Of a stretch of 64,000 bases of DNA, positions 17,432-29,195 are shown piece by piece. Source of the stretch: Pseudomonas asuensis (GTDB taxonomy: Bacteria; Pseudomonadota; Gammaproteobacteria; Pseudomonadales; Pseudomonadaceae); NCBI RefSeq assembly GCF_014646755.1, contig NZ_BMNW01000001.1:124001-188000 (forward strand), given 5' to 3'. The stretch's first letter is position 1, and every line of letters begins with the position of its first letter. Made by a program: the position numbers and the translations under genes. Below the pieces are notes generated by a model. The model saw only the letters and a list, made by a program, of their open reading frames with translations, was not told where the DNA came from and did not search any database.

Positions 17432-18724
17432 ATGACAATAACAATCACCGGTCTTCGCGTAGAGGACATTCGCTTTCCTACGTCCCAGGCACTAGACGGG
17501 TCGGACGCCATGAACCCCGATCCCGACTACTCCGCGGCCTATGTGATCCTTGAAACAAACCAGCCTGATCTCGAAGGCCACGGCATGACCTTTACCATCG
17601 GTCGGGGTAACGAGATCTGCTGCGCTGCCATTCAGGCATTGGAAGGCCAGATTAAAGGGCTTGATCTAGAATGGATCACGGCGGATATGGGCCGCTTCTG
17701 GCGCCACATGACCAGCGACAGCCAACTGCGCTGGATCGGCCCAGACAAAGGGGCTATCCATCTGGCTACAGGCGCCGTCGTGAATGCAGCCTGGGACCTA
17801 TGGGCCAAGCAGGCTGGCAAGCCGGTCTGGCAACTGGTCGCCGACATGTCGCCGGAAGAGTTCGTACGGTGCGTCGACTTTCGCTACATCACCGACTGCA
17901 TCACGCCCGATGAAGCCATACAACTGCTCACGGAGCGTGCCAAGGGCAAGGAAGAACGCTCCGATCTGCTCAAGGAGTATGGTTATCCCTGCTACACCAC
18001 ATCTGCCGGCTGGCTTGGCTATCCAGATGACAAGCTCCGCCGCCTCTGCCAGGAAGCCATTGATGCAGGGTTTTCCCATATAAAACTCAAAGTTGGCCGA
18101 GACCTTGAGGATGATATCCGCCGTGTGACCATTGCCCGTGACGTGATCGGCCCGGACCGGCACTTGATGATCGACGCCAACCAGGTCTGGGAAGTCAGCG
18201 AGGCCATCGACTGGGTGAACAAGCTCTCTTTTGCCAAACCTTGGTTCATTGAGGAACCCACCAGCCCGGACGACGTGGAAGGTCACCGGAAGATCAAGGA
18301 GGGTATCGCGCCGGTCAAGGTGGCCACTGGCGAGATGTGCCAGAACCGCATCCTGTTCAAGCAATTCATCATGCGCGGCGCCATCGACGTGGTGCAGATC
18401 GACGCCTGCCGCCTCGGCGGTTTGAACGAAGTGCTTGCTGTACTGCTGATGGCCGCCAAGTACGAGCTACCCGTCTGCCCCCATGCCGGCGGTGTTGGGC
18501 TCTGCGAATACGTACAGCATATCTCCATGATTGATTACCTGTGCGTAGCGGGCTCACATAAGGGCCGGGTGGTGGAATATGTCGATCACCTGCATGAACA
18601 CTTTGAAGACCCTTGCGTCATGAAAGGCCCGGCCTACATGCCGCCCCAGGCGCCAGGTTTTTCAATCACCATGAAACCGGCCTCGCGCCAACAGTATCGG
18701 TTTCCCCGTAACGCTTCATCGTAG
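17432..18724 (+). CDS. L-fuconate dehydratase (enolase superfamily)
   Basis: Mg-dependent dehydratase converting L-fuconate to 2-keto-3-deoxy-L-fuconate. The 430-residue protein carries all residues expected: the KxK acid/base motif (K218, K220 in HIKLKVG), metal ligands D248 (LMIDANQVW), E274 (WFIEEPTSPDD) and E301 (VATGEMCQNR), and general acid/base H351 (CPHAGGVGLCEY). These positions coincide with those I recall for the characterised Xanthomonas enzyme. The N-terminal RFPTSQALDGSDAMNPDPDY is also diagnostic of fuconate dehydratases, distinguishing it from mandelate racemase relatives. GGAG lies before the ATG. It is flanked by the enzymes acting before and after it. Confidence 0.95.
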   Translation: MTITITGLRVEDIRFPTSQALDGSDAMNPDPDYSAAYVILETNQPDLEGHGMTFTIGRGNEICCAAIQALEGQIKGLDLEWITADMGRFWRHMTSDSQLRWIGPDKGAIHLATGAVVNAAWDLWAKQAGKPVWQLVADMSPEEFVRCVDFRYITDCITPDEAIQLLTERAKGKEERSDLLKEYGYPCYTTSAGWLGYPDDKLRRLCQEAIDAGFSHIKLKVGRDLEDDIRRVTIARDVIGPDRHLMIDANQVWEVSEAIDWVNKLSFAKPWFIEEPTSPDDVEGHRKIKEGIAPVKVATGEMCQNRILFKQFIMRGAIDVVQIDACRLGGLNEVLAVLLMAAKYELPVCPHAGGVGLCEYVQHISMIDYLCVAGSHKGRVVEYVDHLHEHFEDPCVMKGPAYMPPQAPGFSITMKPASRQQYRFPRNASS

Positions 18725-18781
18725 GTCGAATAGAGGGCTCGCCCCGACATTCCTCTCGAATGCTTTCAGGAGACAATAACA

Positions 18782-20780
<1,999 letters not shown>

Positions 20781-20836
20781 CCACGTCCTGCTTGATGTGT
20801 GAACGCTCTAGAAAACAACAATAACTGGAGTCATTC

Positions 20837-22150
20837 ATGTCTACGCTTACTGCCCCGCTCGACAGTGCCTTGACCAAGAGCCGCCGCCGCATTATTCCAT
20901 TCGTGGCCTTGATGTTTGCCATGGCCATTATCGACCGTTCCAACGTTGGGTATGCCAAGCTCGCATTGCAGGCCGACACCGGGATCGGCGATGCGGCCTT
21001 TGCTCTTGGCGCGGGAATCTTCTTTATCGGCTACGCGCTTTTCGAAGTTCCCAGCAACCTGATCCTTCACCGTATCGGTGCACGGATCTGGTTAAGCCGA
21101 ATAATGGTGACCTGGGGCCTCGTCTCGGCGGCCATGATGTTTGTCCAAAGTGAAATGTCCTTCTACATCCTTCGCTTTCTGCTGGGCGTGGCCGAGGCGG
21201 GCCTGTCGCCAGGGGTCGTGCTGTATCTCACTTACTGGTTCCCTCATCGACACCGTGGTGCTGCGTATGGGCTGTATTACTTTGGCGTACCGGCTTCGCT
21301 GCTACTGGGCGGCCCGGTATCCGGCTGGCTGCTGGACATGCATGGTGTATTCGGCCTGCGCAACTGGCAGTGGATGTTTGTGGTAGAGGGATTGCTCGCG
21401 TCTATTATCGGCGTGATTGCCTTCTTCTACCTGCCCAACCGTCCGCGGGACGCTCGGTGGCTGACCCGGGACGAGAAAACAGCGCTACACAAGGCCATTG
21501 AGCAGGAGGAAACCGACAAGAGGGAACATAGCCCCGCTTCCTGGAAGGCGGCCCTCGTCAACCCAAAGGTCATGTACTTCGTACTGATCTATTTCACCAT
21601 TCAGGTAAGCGTGTACGGCGTATTGTTTTACCTTCCAGCACGCATCGCTCAACTGCTTGGCACCAAGATCGGCTTTGAAGTCGGAATGCTGACCGCCATC
21701 CCGTGGCTATTCACCTTAGGCGCACTGTTCGTGGTGACTCGCTATGCGGACCGCACCGGCAAACACCGCCAATTGGCCGTTGCCATGCTACTGCTTGCTG
21801 CTGTTGGAATTGCAGGTTCAACCGTTATCGAGAGCATCGTGCCCGTGCTGTTTGCCTTCTGCCTCGCAGCTGCTGGCTTTATCACGGTTCAGCCCCTCTT
21901 CTGGACATTACCCACCCGCTACCTGAGCGGCGTTGCTGCTGCCAGCGCCATTGCCTTGATTGGAGCGCTGGGCAATCTGGGCGGCTTTCTGGCGCCCACT
22001 CTGAAAACCTACATGGAGCAAACGTTCGCCAATCCCCATGCCGGCATGTACACCCTGGCAACATTTGCCCTGCTCGGAGCAGGCCTGCTCGCTTTTGGAC
22101 AAACCACCACCCAACGTCAGGACGCCGGTTTTGCTGTACCCACCAAATGA
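20837..22150 (+). CDS. MFS transporter, ACS family
   Basis: A 437-residue permease with about 12 membrane helices. Typical ACS signals are AIIDRSNVGYAKL in helix 1, FFIGYALFEVPSNLILHRIGA in helices 2-3 (shortened here), WFPHRHRGAAYGLYY, and a central hydrophilic loop about residues 200-240. The group carries organic anions such as tartrate, phthalate or rhamnonate. Within the operon it may import L-fuconate or a related aldonic acid, complementing FucP, which takes free fucose. GGAGTC lies before the ATG, 56 bases after the mutarotase. Confidence 0.82.
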   Translation: MSTLTAPLDSALTKSRRRIIPFVALMFAMAIIDRSNVGYAKLALQADTGIGDAAFALGAGIFFIGYALFEVPSNLILHRIGARIWLSRIMVTWGLVSAAMMFVQSEMSFYILRFLLGVAEAGLSPGVVLYLTYWFPHRHRGAAYGLYYFGVPASLLLGGPVSGWLLDMHGVFGLRNWQWMFVVEGLLASIIGVIAFFYLPNRPRDARWLTRDEKTALHKAIEQEETDKREHSPASWKAALVNPKVMYFVLIYFTIQVSVYGVLFYLPARIAQLLGTKIGFEVGMLTAIPWLFTLGALFVVTRYADRTGKHRQLAVAMLLLAAVGIAGSTVIESIVPVLFAFCLAAAGFITVQPLFWTLPTRYLSGVAAASAIALIGALGNLGGFLAPTLKTYMEQTFANPHAGMYTLATFALLGAGLLAFGQTTTQRQDAGFAVPTK

Positions 22151-22190
22151 CCTCAACGCTGCACAACGATAAGAACCACGGAGAGCTGTC

Positions 22191-23432
22191 ATGTTAGTCA
22201 ACCAAACCAGAACGGCCGCGCCCGTTGCCAGCCAGGAACGCTCGGGCTACCAATGGGCATTCATCCTTGTCACCAGTCTGTTCTTCATGTGGGGCCTGTC
22301 ATATGGGCTGTTGGACGTACTCAACAAACACTTCCAGGAAACGTTGCATGTCACCAAGGCGCAATCCGGCCTGCTTCAGGCAGCTTACTTTGGCGCCTAC
22401 TTCATTGTTGCCCTGCCCGCCGGTATCTTCATGGGCAAGCGTGGTTATAAAGCGGGTATTCTGGTCGGGCTGTGCCTGTATGCCCTGGGCGCCCTGCTGT
22501 TTGTTCCAGCAGCGTCTTCAGCTAGCTTCGCCATGTTTCTCTTTGCCCTCTTTGTAATCGCCTGTGGCCTGGGCTGCCTGGAAACAGCAGCCAACCCCTA
22601 CGCCACCGTTCTGGGTGATCCAAACGGGGCTGAGCGACGACTCAACTTTGCTCAATCCTTTAACGGACTCGGCCAGTTTACTGGTCCAATCCTGGGCGGC
22701 ACCCTGTTCTTCTCTGCCACCAATAGTGCAGGCACCGCCTCGTCCGAAAGCCTCGGCTCGGTCAGCATGATCTATGTGGGTATTGCAGCACTGGTTCTGA
22801 TGATTGCCGTGCTCTTTGCCAAGACCACTCTCCCTGACCTTCGCAGCCAGGAAGAGGCCGTGGCCCGACAGGACAACCGCACGCTCTGGCAGCATAAACA
22901 TTTTGTAGGCGGTGTGGTCACTCAGTTCTTCTATGTGGCGGCCCAGGTAGGCGTGGGTGCCTTCTTTATCAACTACGTGACCGAGCATTGGGGAGACACT
23001 TCCAGTCAGTCGGCCTCCTTCATGCTGTCTATCGCGATGCTGTGCTTCATGTTAGGCCGCTTCTTCAGCACCTGGTTGATGGGCTTTATCGCGCCAGCCC
23101 GCCTGATGATGATCTATGGCGTAATCAATTTTGTCCTGTGTGGCCTGGTTGTTGCCGGTTTTGATAGCGTTGCCGTAGTAGGTTTGATCGCCATGTTTTT
23201 CTTCATGTCGATCATGTTCCCCACCATCTTTGCATTGGGCGTGAAAAACCTTGGTCCGCACACCAAGCGTGCCAGCTCCTTCATGATCATGGCAATTGTG
23301 GGCGGCGCGATCATGCCCTACCTCATGGGCCTGATTGCGGACATGAGCAGCACGGCATACGCCTACTCGCTGCCAATGCTCTGCTTTGTTCTGGTGGTCT
23401 GGTACGGTGCTTCGCAGCAGCGCAGCGCTTGA
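22191..23432 (+). CDS. fucP: L-fucose:proton symporter
   Basis: FucP-type MFS transporter of 413 residues. It retains the two acidic residues essential in E. coli FucP: Asp42 in LLDVLNKHFQ (E. coli Asp46) and Glu131 in GLGCLETAANPYATVLG (E. coli Glu135). The surrounding AGLLQAAYFGAY-like and YKAGILVGLCLYALGA segments also match the family. It is the last gene of the operon and provides the uptake step. GGAGAG precedes the ATG. A 24-base perfect palindrome follows 7 bases after the stop. Confidence 0.92.
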   Translation: MLVNQTRTAAPVASQERSGYQWAFILVTSLFFMWGLSYGLLDVLNKHFQETLHVTKAQSGLLQAAYFGAYFIVALPAGIFMGKRGYKAGILVGLCLYALGALLFVPAASSASFAMFLFALFVIACGLGCLETAANPYATVLGDPNGAERRLNFAQSFNGLGQFTGPILGGTLFFSATNSAGTASSESLGSVSMIYVGIAALVLMIAVLFAKTTLPDLRSQEEAVARQDNRTLWQHKHFVGGVVTQFFYVAAQVGVGAFFINYVTEHWGDTSSQSASFMLSIAMLCFMLGRFFSTWLMGFIAPARLMMIYGVINFVLCGLVVAGFDSVAVVGLIAMFFFMSIMFPTIFALGVKNLGPHTKRASSFMIMAIVGGAIMPYLMGLIADMSSTAYAYSLPMLCFVLVVWYGASQQRSA

Positions 23433-23439
23433 TCGCCAC

Positions 23440-23463
23440 GCGGACCAGGTATACCTGGTCCGC
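23440..23463. repeat. 24-base perfect palindrome after fucP
   Basis: GCGGACCAGGTA followed directly by its exact complement TACCTGGTCCGC gives 12-bp arms with no loop. The absence of a T-run and of a loop argues against a standard terminator. The core GGTATACC resembles sites of some GntR-family regulators. Function is unresolved: mRNA 3' end stabiliser, terminator or operator. Confidence 0.55.
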
Positions 23464-23630
23464 TTCATCGCCTCGTCAGTGCCATTTATCTCTACTCAAC
23501 CGGTTTAACGGCTCAAGCCCCGCCGGCCCTCTGGATTTATCCAGTGGGTCTGGATACCCTTACATAACGTAAGATTTATCACGCATCTCCACAGTCAGTA
23601 CCGTCGTTTCGAGTCCTGCAAGGAAGCATT

Positions 23631-24386
23631 ATGGGCACACACGACTACAATCGGCAGCAAGGCAATGGGCAGAAGCCCGCCCTTGCGCATGAGCATCCCT
23701 CTATTACACGACAGCGCCCCAGGCGCCGCCGAACATTAACCCTCGCCCAACTCCTCTGGCTTGCCGTATTGCTGTTTGCAAGCCTTCTCGCCTGGAATGC
23801 ACTTGAAGATATTGAGCAGCTGCAGGCACCGGTCACGCTGATAGAATCGGGGGAAGAGATAAGCGTAGACCCTTCGGTCCAGAGGCCTTTCGATCTTTCC
23901 GTGGACCAAACCGAGGTTGCCTCATCCCCCGCCGACCTGACCTGCATGCGGAGCGACAATACGCCCGATGACGCAATTATTCGCTGTCATCTAGGCAAGT
24001 CTGTACACCAAGACATCAGCAGCTCAGGCCAGGGCGTAGTGCCCAGGGCCTACCGTGCACATCATGATCACCTGCCGCGAGCGCTCATTTACCCTGCTGA
24101 TCCCATACGGGAGAGTGAACAGCATTGGGTTGTAAGCTGGGGCAGCAGCGAAAGCTATCTGGCCGCCTGGGAAATCGTTAACAACCGCATCGATGCTACA
24201 AGCGTTTGCGGCAACTACCGTAAGGGTTCGGCCAGCTATAGCGAATGTCGCAAGGGCGCCAAGGAATACTTCAAACAGAAGTGCCAGGACTGGCGCGCCC
24301 GGTATGCCAAGGATAAGCAAAGCAAGAGCAATTGGATGGAAGAACGGTATTGCTCAGCACAAAGCAAGTTTAACCCTGTGGGATGA
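23631..24386 (+). CDS. Hypothetical single-pass membrane protein
   Basis: A 251-residue protein I do not recognise. Residues 1-35 are hydrophilic and basic (RQRPRRRR just before the helix). One membrane segment follows (about 39-58, LLWLAVLLFASLLAW), then a long soluble region. This fits an N-in, C-out anchor with a periplasmic domain. That domain has about seven cysteines (CMRS, RCHLGK, VCGNYRKG, ECRKGAK, KCQDW, RYCSAQ), which could form disulfides, and a Lys-rich C-terminal helix region with W/Y residues. It stands alone between fucP and the lipoprotein gene, and has good codon use. Confidence 0.65.
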   Translation: MGTHDYNRQQGNGQKPALAHEHPSITRQRPRRRRTLTLAQLLWLAVLLFASLLAWNALEDIEQLQAPVTLIESGEEISVDPSVQRPFDLSVDQTEVASSPADLTCMRSDNTPDDAIIRCHLGKSVHQDISSSGQGVVPRAYRAHHDHLPRALIYPADPIRESEQHWVVSWGSSESYLAAWEIVNNRIDATSVCGNYRKGSASYSECRKGAKEYFKQKCQDWRARYAKDKQSKSNWMEERYCSAQSKFNPVG

Positions 24387-24542
24387 CGTATGGCTGATGC
24401 TTGAAGTTGGCCTCATTACCAGAACCTGTTCACCAATTCATTTAATCACGCTCGCTACGCCTCTCAATCCACTATATACGGTGCGCCAGCTGACCTCGGT
24501 TGTAGGTCGGCCCTATTTCATTTGAGCTCATAGGGAGATCTC

Positions 24543-25250
24543 ATGCTCAAGCGTAACCCTGCCGTTGCCGTGTTTTTCACTCTCGTGTGTGCCTGTTTGC
24601 TGAGTGCCTGCTCCAACGAAGAAGCTCAGCGCAAGGCCTTCATGGAATTTCTGCAAACTCGCATTATCGATAAACCCGGCGTGCATGTTCCTGTTCTCAA
24701 GGACGAGGACAAGAAAGTCTTTGGTGATTACAGTGCTCAGTATGCAGTGATGCAAAACTTTCACGAGTCTTTAAACAAGCGCACCGAAGAATCGCTCAAT
24801 ACTGCAATGAAGCAGATGAACATCAGCTCGATGGGTCAGGCTATGCAGCGCCGCGAAGACATTCAATCTGCTCAGAAAGCACTGAATGAGTTACCCGCCC
24901 TGATCAGCGAAGAACAAGCGAAGGCTGATGATGTGCGGAAATCATTCCAGCAGCCTGAAGACCTGAAGGCTGTCTACACAAAAGCCTACGATCGAGTGGT
25001 CACTCAGCCAGCCGAAGCCATGAAAAGCATGATGCCCGTTGCCAGCGAGACGCTAACAGCAACGCTTGAAGCCCTGGACTACATCCATGCTCATCAGAAC
25101 GTGATCAAGGTTAACGGTGCCATGATTGAGGTATCCGACCCTGCTATTCAGAAAGAACTCAATACACGGCTTCAGGCACTGAACGCTAAAGCGCAGGCGA
25201 CCATGCAGGCGCAGCGCAAGATGGTAGCAATCATTTACGGCCGGGGGTAG
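24543..25250 (+). CDS. DUF3053 lipoprotein (YiaF-like)
   Basis: A 235-residue lipoprotein. The signal peptide ends in lipobox LLSACSN with acylated Cys23. The mature part begins QRKAFMEFLQTRII, which matches E. coli YiaF (QRKAFIDFLQ) and continues similarly (EDLKAVYTKAYDRVVTQPAEA against DLKPVFDQAFTKVVTTPADA). The domain is helical and of unknown function. It should be anchored in the inner or outer membrane; residue +2 is Ser, which favours the outer membrane. A bidirectional terminator follows. Confidence 0.9.
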   Translation: MLKRNPAVAVFFTLVCACLLSACSNEEAQRKAFMEFLQTRIIDKPGVHVPVLKDEDKKVFGDYSAQYAVMQNFHESLNKRTEESLNTAMKQMNISSMGQAMQRREDIQSAQKALNELPALISEEQAKADDVRKSFQQPEDLKAVYTKAYDRVVTQPAEAMKSMMPVASETLTATLEALDYIHAHQNVIKVNGAMIEVSDPAIQKELNTRLQALNAKAQATMQAQRKMVAIIYGRG

Positions 25251-25266
25251 GCCGTCAGGGGCGGTG

Positions 25267-25299
25267 AAAGCTGGACAGGCCATAGCCTGCCCAGTTTTT
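25267..25299. terminator. Bidirectional terminator downstream of the YiaF-like gene
   Basis: CTGGACAGGC (25271-25280) pairs with GCCTGCCCAG (25285-25294), one mismatch, around CATA, with AAAG on the left and TTTTT on the right. It can end both this gene and the small minus-strand gene at 25306-25488. Confidence 0.8.
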
Positions 25300-25305
25300 C
25301 ATGAA

Positions 25306-25488
25306 TCAACTCGGTACGAGTGGTGTACCAGGGTCAATCACGTCTGGGTTGTCTGTAACGTCATCGGGATGATCAATGATCCCATCCGGCCCTACCGGCT
25401 CATCAGGCCAGGGAGACTCCTGGCCACCGCCTGGGTTAATAGGACTCGGATCCATTGCATGAATGGGTGCCAGCAGTTCATCAGTCAT
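25306..25488 (-). CDS. Small acidic Pro/Asp-rich protein
   Basis: A 60-residue hydrophilic protein dominated by Pro, Asp and Gly (GGGQESPWPDEPVGPDGI, DHPDDVTDNPDVIDPGTP). It has no membrane segment or known domain and is probably disordered. Support for reality is the strong GGGAGG ribosome site 7 bases before the ATG and the terminator just after the stop. Function unknown. Confidence 0.55.
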   Translation of the reverse strand: MTDELLAPIHAMDPSPINPGGGQESPWPDEPVGPDGIIDHPDDVTDNPDVIDPGTPLVPS

Positions 25489-25679
25489 GGTGCACCTCCC
25501 GTTCTTTTCTATCAGTGACAGTCTCTCTATTGGAAAGCCGTTCGCTGCAAATGTTCGCCCAAACAGCCGTCATTAAAAATTCATATTTATATCGGGACGA
25601 TAGCGCTTTTCTTCTATCAAGTTTTGGCGGGCTCTAGCGACACAGTGACCGGTAATCCCCTCTTCTTCGAGAAACTCTC

Positions 25680-27299
25680 ATGTTGACCCGTTCCCTGCGA
25701 GGCCAAGTTCTTGCGTTACTCTGCAGTAGCCTACTGTTACTCATGGCTATCTCTATTATTTCGTTCAAGGTGCTTTCCGGTAGCGTCCATGACTACCGCA
25801 GCCTGCTGGACACTGATATCCGTAATGTTCTCTTGATCGATGAAACCAATCTGACTTTCAAGGCGCAGGTTCAGGAATGGAAGAACGTACTGTTGCGCGG
25901 CAAGGATGAGGCAAGGCGCGAAAAACATTGGCAAGGCTTCCAGGAGCAGGAACAGAAAGTCCAAGAGCTACTGAGCCGACTGAATAGTCAGACCTTTACC
26001 GAGAGCTCAATAGGCCAAGCCATAGAGGCGCTCGCAAAAGAACATAAAAGTCTAGGTATAGCCTATCGCACAGGGTTTGATCGCTTTAAAGCTGCTGACT
26101 TCGATCCCGCAGCAGGAGATCAAGCCGTCGCAGGTATCGACCGCGATACTACGGCCCAAATGGCCAGTTTGGTGGCGTCCCTGCATAAGCGCAGTAATGA
26201 GTTGTCAACACAGATCAGCGCACGTGCCGACACTACTTTTCTGGCAGGTCTGATGGCCTTGATCGGTGGTGGTATCGCCATCCTGTTGCTAAGCCTATGG
26301 CTGGTCAATCGCCGCTTGATAACCCCCATTGGCGAACTCATTGGCCACATCAACCAGCTCAGCCATGGCAACTTCAGCGTAAACATCCAATCCACCCGGC
26401 AAGATGAACTGGGTCGTTTGGCAGGCGCTGCCAGTATCCTGCGTAACTTCCTGTCCGATACGCTCACGCGCCTCAAGCAGAGCACCCATGACCTGGATTC
26501 TGCCAACCGCGACCTGAATGCTATCGCCAACCAGATGGCCCACGGCAGCAATGAGCAGTTCTCCCGCACTGATCAAGTGGCCACTGCCATGCATGAAATG
26601 TCCGCTACAGCTCAGGAAGTAGCGCGTCATGCCAGCGAGGCTTCCATAGCCGCCACTGAAACCGATCAAGCTGTTCAGCGTGGCAGCCTGGTCATGCAAA
26701 ATACCATTAAGACGATTGTTGACATGAGCGGTGAAATTGCCGGTACGGCGTCCGTCATCAACCAGCTGGAAGAAGACAGCGTGCGCATCGGCAAGGTAAT
26801 GGAGGTCATCCACGGAATTGCCGAGCAAACCAACCTTCTAGCCCTCAACGCAGCCATTGAAGCCGCTCGCGCAGGCGAAGCCGGTCGTGGGTTTGCGGTT
26901 GTGGCCGACGAAGTGCGTAATCTTGCGCGTCGTACAGCCGACTCGACTAATGAGATCAACCAGATCATTGCCAACGTCCAGAGCGGTACCTCCAATGCTG
27001 CCAAGGCCATTCAGAATGGCCAAAGCATCAGCGAGCGCAGCGTGACTCAGGTAAAAGAAGCGGGTGCGATTCTGGATACCATCTCGGTCTCAGTCGACGC
27101 CATGCGCGCCAAGAACATTCAGATTGCAGCGGCGGCCGAGGAACAGACCTCCGTCAGCGAAGACATTGCGCGTAACCTTACCGAAATTACAACCATTGCC
27201 AGCACTAACCAGGCACAGGTTGAGAAAACACAGGATGCTGCCTTGCATTTGCAAACGCTGTCTCAAGGACTGGCAGAGCTGACCAAGCGCTTAGGCTAA
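25680..27299 (+). CDS. Methyl-accepting chemotaxis protein (four-helix-bundle type sensor)
   Basis: Chemoreceptor of 539 residues. Membrane helix 1 (about 10-30) is followed by a helical periplasmic sensor (to about 185; [20 protein letters not shown]), membrane helix 2 (about 186-208), HAMP, and the cytoplasmic coiled coil. The conserved signalling hairpin [19 protein letters not shown] starts at residue 382. No C-terminal CheR-docking pentapeptide is seen. The sensor's small helical form resembles 4HB_MCP domains, whose ligands are varied. No chemotaxis kinase gene is nearby. Confidence 0.92.
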   Translation: MLTRSLRGQVLALLCSSLLLLMAISIISFKVLSGSVHDYRSLLDTDIRNVLLIDETNLTFKAQVQEWKNVLLRGKDEARREKHWQGFQEQEQKVQELLSRLNSQTFTESSIGQAIEALAKEHKSLGIAYRTGFDRFKAADFDPAAGDQAVAGIDRDTTAQMASLVASLHKRSNELSTQISARADTTFLAGLMALIGGGIAILLLSLWLVNRRLITPIGELIGHINQLSHGNFSVNIQSTRQDELGRLAGAASILRNFLSDTLTRLKQSTHDLDSANRDLNAIANQMAHGSNEQFSRTDQVATAMHEMSATAQEVARHASEASIAATETDQAVQRGSLVMQNTIKTIVDMSGEIAGTASVINQLEEDSVRIGKVMEVIHGIAEQTNLLALNAAIEAARAGEAGRGFAVVADEVRNLARRTADSTNEINQIIANVQSGTSNAAKAIQNGQSISERSVTQVKEAGAILDTISVSVDAMRAKNIQIAAAAEEQTSVSEDIARNLTEITTIASTNQAQVEKTQDAALHLQTLSQGLAELTKRLG

Positions 27300-27314
27300 G
27301 CTTGAGTAATTACC

Positions 27315-27348
27315 GCTGTCCGCCTTGCAAAGGGGCGGACAGCTGTTT
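27315..27348 (+). terminator. Hairpin after the chemoreceptor gene
   Basis: GCTGTCCGCC (27315-27324) pairs perfectly with GGCGGACAGC (27334-27343), followed by TGTTT. The T-run is short, so termination may be partial. Confidence 0.6.
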
Positions 27349-27437
27349 AGGCAGATAACTGTAAACAGGCCATTCGTCTCTTCAGCGAACGGCCTCTCGC
27401 ACTGATCACTCTAAATGTCTTTAGCGGGAGTCCTGGC

Positions 27438-28442
27438 ATGAAAAACCTCCGGCACATCGACAATCCAGCCCCGGCGTTCAATAAGGCAACTCACTCAGCT
27501 TCTCGTCCTGGCCCGCTTGTTTGGGGCTCCCTCGCCATAGCGGCTTCCGCCGTGTTGGTTCGCTATTACAGTCGGCAGGCGGAAAGCAAACATCCACCGG
27601 CTGGCCGCTTTGTCGATGTAGAGGGCATTCGCCTTCATTATGTCGAGTATGGCGAAGGGCAACCCCTTGTGCTCCTCCATGGCAACACGACCATGGGTAC
27701 AGACTTTGAACTAAGTGAGCTTGTCGAGCAGGCAGCACAAAGCTACCGAGTCATCATCTTTGACCGTCCAGGATACGGCTATAGTGATCGTCCGGCTCAT
27801 ATCGCCTGGGGTCCGATCGAGCAGGCCCATCTGTTCAATCAGGCACTTGCATTGATGGGTGTCGAGCGTCCTATCGTATTAGGGCACTCCTGGGGCGCAT
27901 TAGTGGCCATGGCCCTCGGACTCGAGTTTCCGCAATCCGTGCAGGGCCTTGTTTTGCTGTCAGGTTATTACTATCCGACCGATCGCCCCGATATTCCTGT
28001 AGCGGCGCTGCCTGCGATTCCTGGCCTGGGCGACCTGATGTGCCACTCTATTTCGCCGCTGCTGTATCGCAGCCTGTGGCCTGTCATAATGAAGCGGATG
28101 TTTGCACCTGCCAGAGTGCCAGCACGTTTTAAACAGTTTCCAGCCTGGATGGCCTTTCGTCCTGTACAGCTGCATGCCAGCGCGGCTGAAATCGCGCTGC
28201 TCATTCCAGCAACACTCCAACTACGGGAGCGCTACAAGACCTTAGCAGTGCCTGCGGTCATCATGGCGGGACGCGAGGATCGGCTGGTTCATACCCATGT
28301 GCATTCGGGCAGGCTGCATACCGAGTTGCCGGAGATGGATTTCCGCGTCATTGAGGGTGCCGGGCATATGCTCCATCATCTGGCACCGCAGGCCGTACTT
28401 GACGCTATTCATACCCTGGCCGAACAAAGTCCGTCGGGTTGA
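27438..28442 (+). CDS. Alpha/beta-hydrolase fold protein
   Basis: A 334-residue hydrolase with an N-terminal hydrophobic segment (about 27-42) that may anchor it to the membrane. The fold is marked by the oxyanion strand LVLLHGNTTMG, the nucleophile elbow GHSWG (Ser151), a likely acid Asp in AGREDRLVH and the catalytic His in GAGHMLHH. YGYSDRPA is typical of haloalkane dehalogenase/epoxide hydrolase-like members, but the nucleophile is Ser, so an esterase or lipase-like role is more likely. Preceded by GCGGGAG at the ribosome site. Confidence 0.85.
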   Translation: MKNLRHIDNPAPAFNKATHSASRPGPLVWGSLAIAASAVLVRYYSRQAESKHPPAGRFVDVEGIRLHYVEYGEGQPLVLLHGNTTMGTDFELSELVEQAAQSYRVIIFDRPGYGYSDRPAHIAWGPIEQAHLFNQALALMGVERPIVLGHSWGALVAMALGLEFPQSVQGLVLLSGYYYPTDRPDIPVAALPAIPGLGDLMCHSISPLLYRSLWPVIMKRMFAPARVPARFKQFPAWMAFRPVQLHASAAEIALLIPATLQLRERYKTLAVPAVIMAGREDRLVHTHVHSGRLHTELPEMDFRVIEGAGHMLHHLAPQAVLDAIHTLAEQSPSG

Positions 28443-28517
28443 ATCTATCAAAACAGCATTCATAAACAGGCGTCCGGGTCAGGTAATATAGGCGCCTTTT
28501 CTGCAACGCTACGCTCA

Positions 28518-28937
28518 ATGAACTCGATCCCGGCTCGCCTCACTTTTTCCAGCGCCCTACTACTCCTGGCCTATTACACTCTGAGTCATACCCGCCTGGG
28601 CACCTTGCTCATTCCTATTCGCGATGCCCAAACAGCGGATAATCAGGTGGTGCTGGCCGTTGCCCTCGCAACCTTTGTACTGGTGGTCATGCAGATCGCA
28701 GCCTGCGTTCCGCTGGGTTTTCTTAAGAATCGCTTCTGGGCCAGTGCCATGGCCTGTGTGCTGCGGGTTCCATCCTGGCTATTTACTTCCATCGGTGCCG
28801 TCATGTGCCTGAACGAGGCCTTGGGTAACTCCGCTTACTGGACGCCCTGTCTGGCCTATGCCGCCACCGCCACCCTGGTGTTATGGCAGGATTATCGCTT
28901 ACTCAAAACAGCCCGCGGCAGCGGCACCCACACTTGA
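28518..28937 (+). CDS. Hypothetical small membrane protein
   Basis: A 139-residue protein with three or four predicted membrane helices (about 8-26, 44-68, 72-98, 108-126) and a short polar C-terminus. I recognise no family. The ribosome site is weak. It follows the hydrolase gene by 75 bases and may be transcribed with it. Confidence 0.6.
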   Translation: MNSIPARLTFSSALLLLAYYTLSHTRLGTLLIPIRDAQTADNQVVLAVALATFVLVVMQIAACVPLGFLKNRFWASAMACVLRVPSWLFTSIGAVMCLNEALGNSAYWTPCLAYAATATLVLWQDYRLLKTARGSGTHT

Positions 28938-29195
28938 ACCGGCTAATATTTAGCAATGGGTACCTCGTAAAAACGCATTACCGATAGTCTTCGGTGTCTG
29001 TCTTGTAGGTCTTTAACGCGATACTGCCTTCAGATAAGCGGCTTATTACTTAAAGCAACGCTTTCCCTGATCTTTTGAAACCATTCCTCTCTCGCAAGCG
29101 GCTGTCAGACACTGCTATTTTCGCATTTCATCTAGCAGACAGACGCATGATCGCGGTGTCAAAGATGAGTCAGTCAGACTGAGATCACAGACGCA

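Noticed and set aside
25573-25602. Possible FliA (sigma-28) promoter before the first chemoreceptor
   Set aside because: TAAA and GACGATAG are present but the spacing is about three bases too long compared with the consensus.
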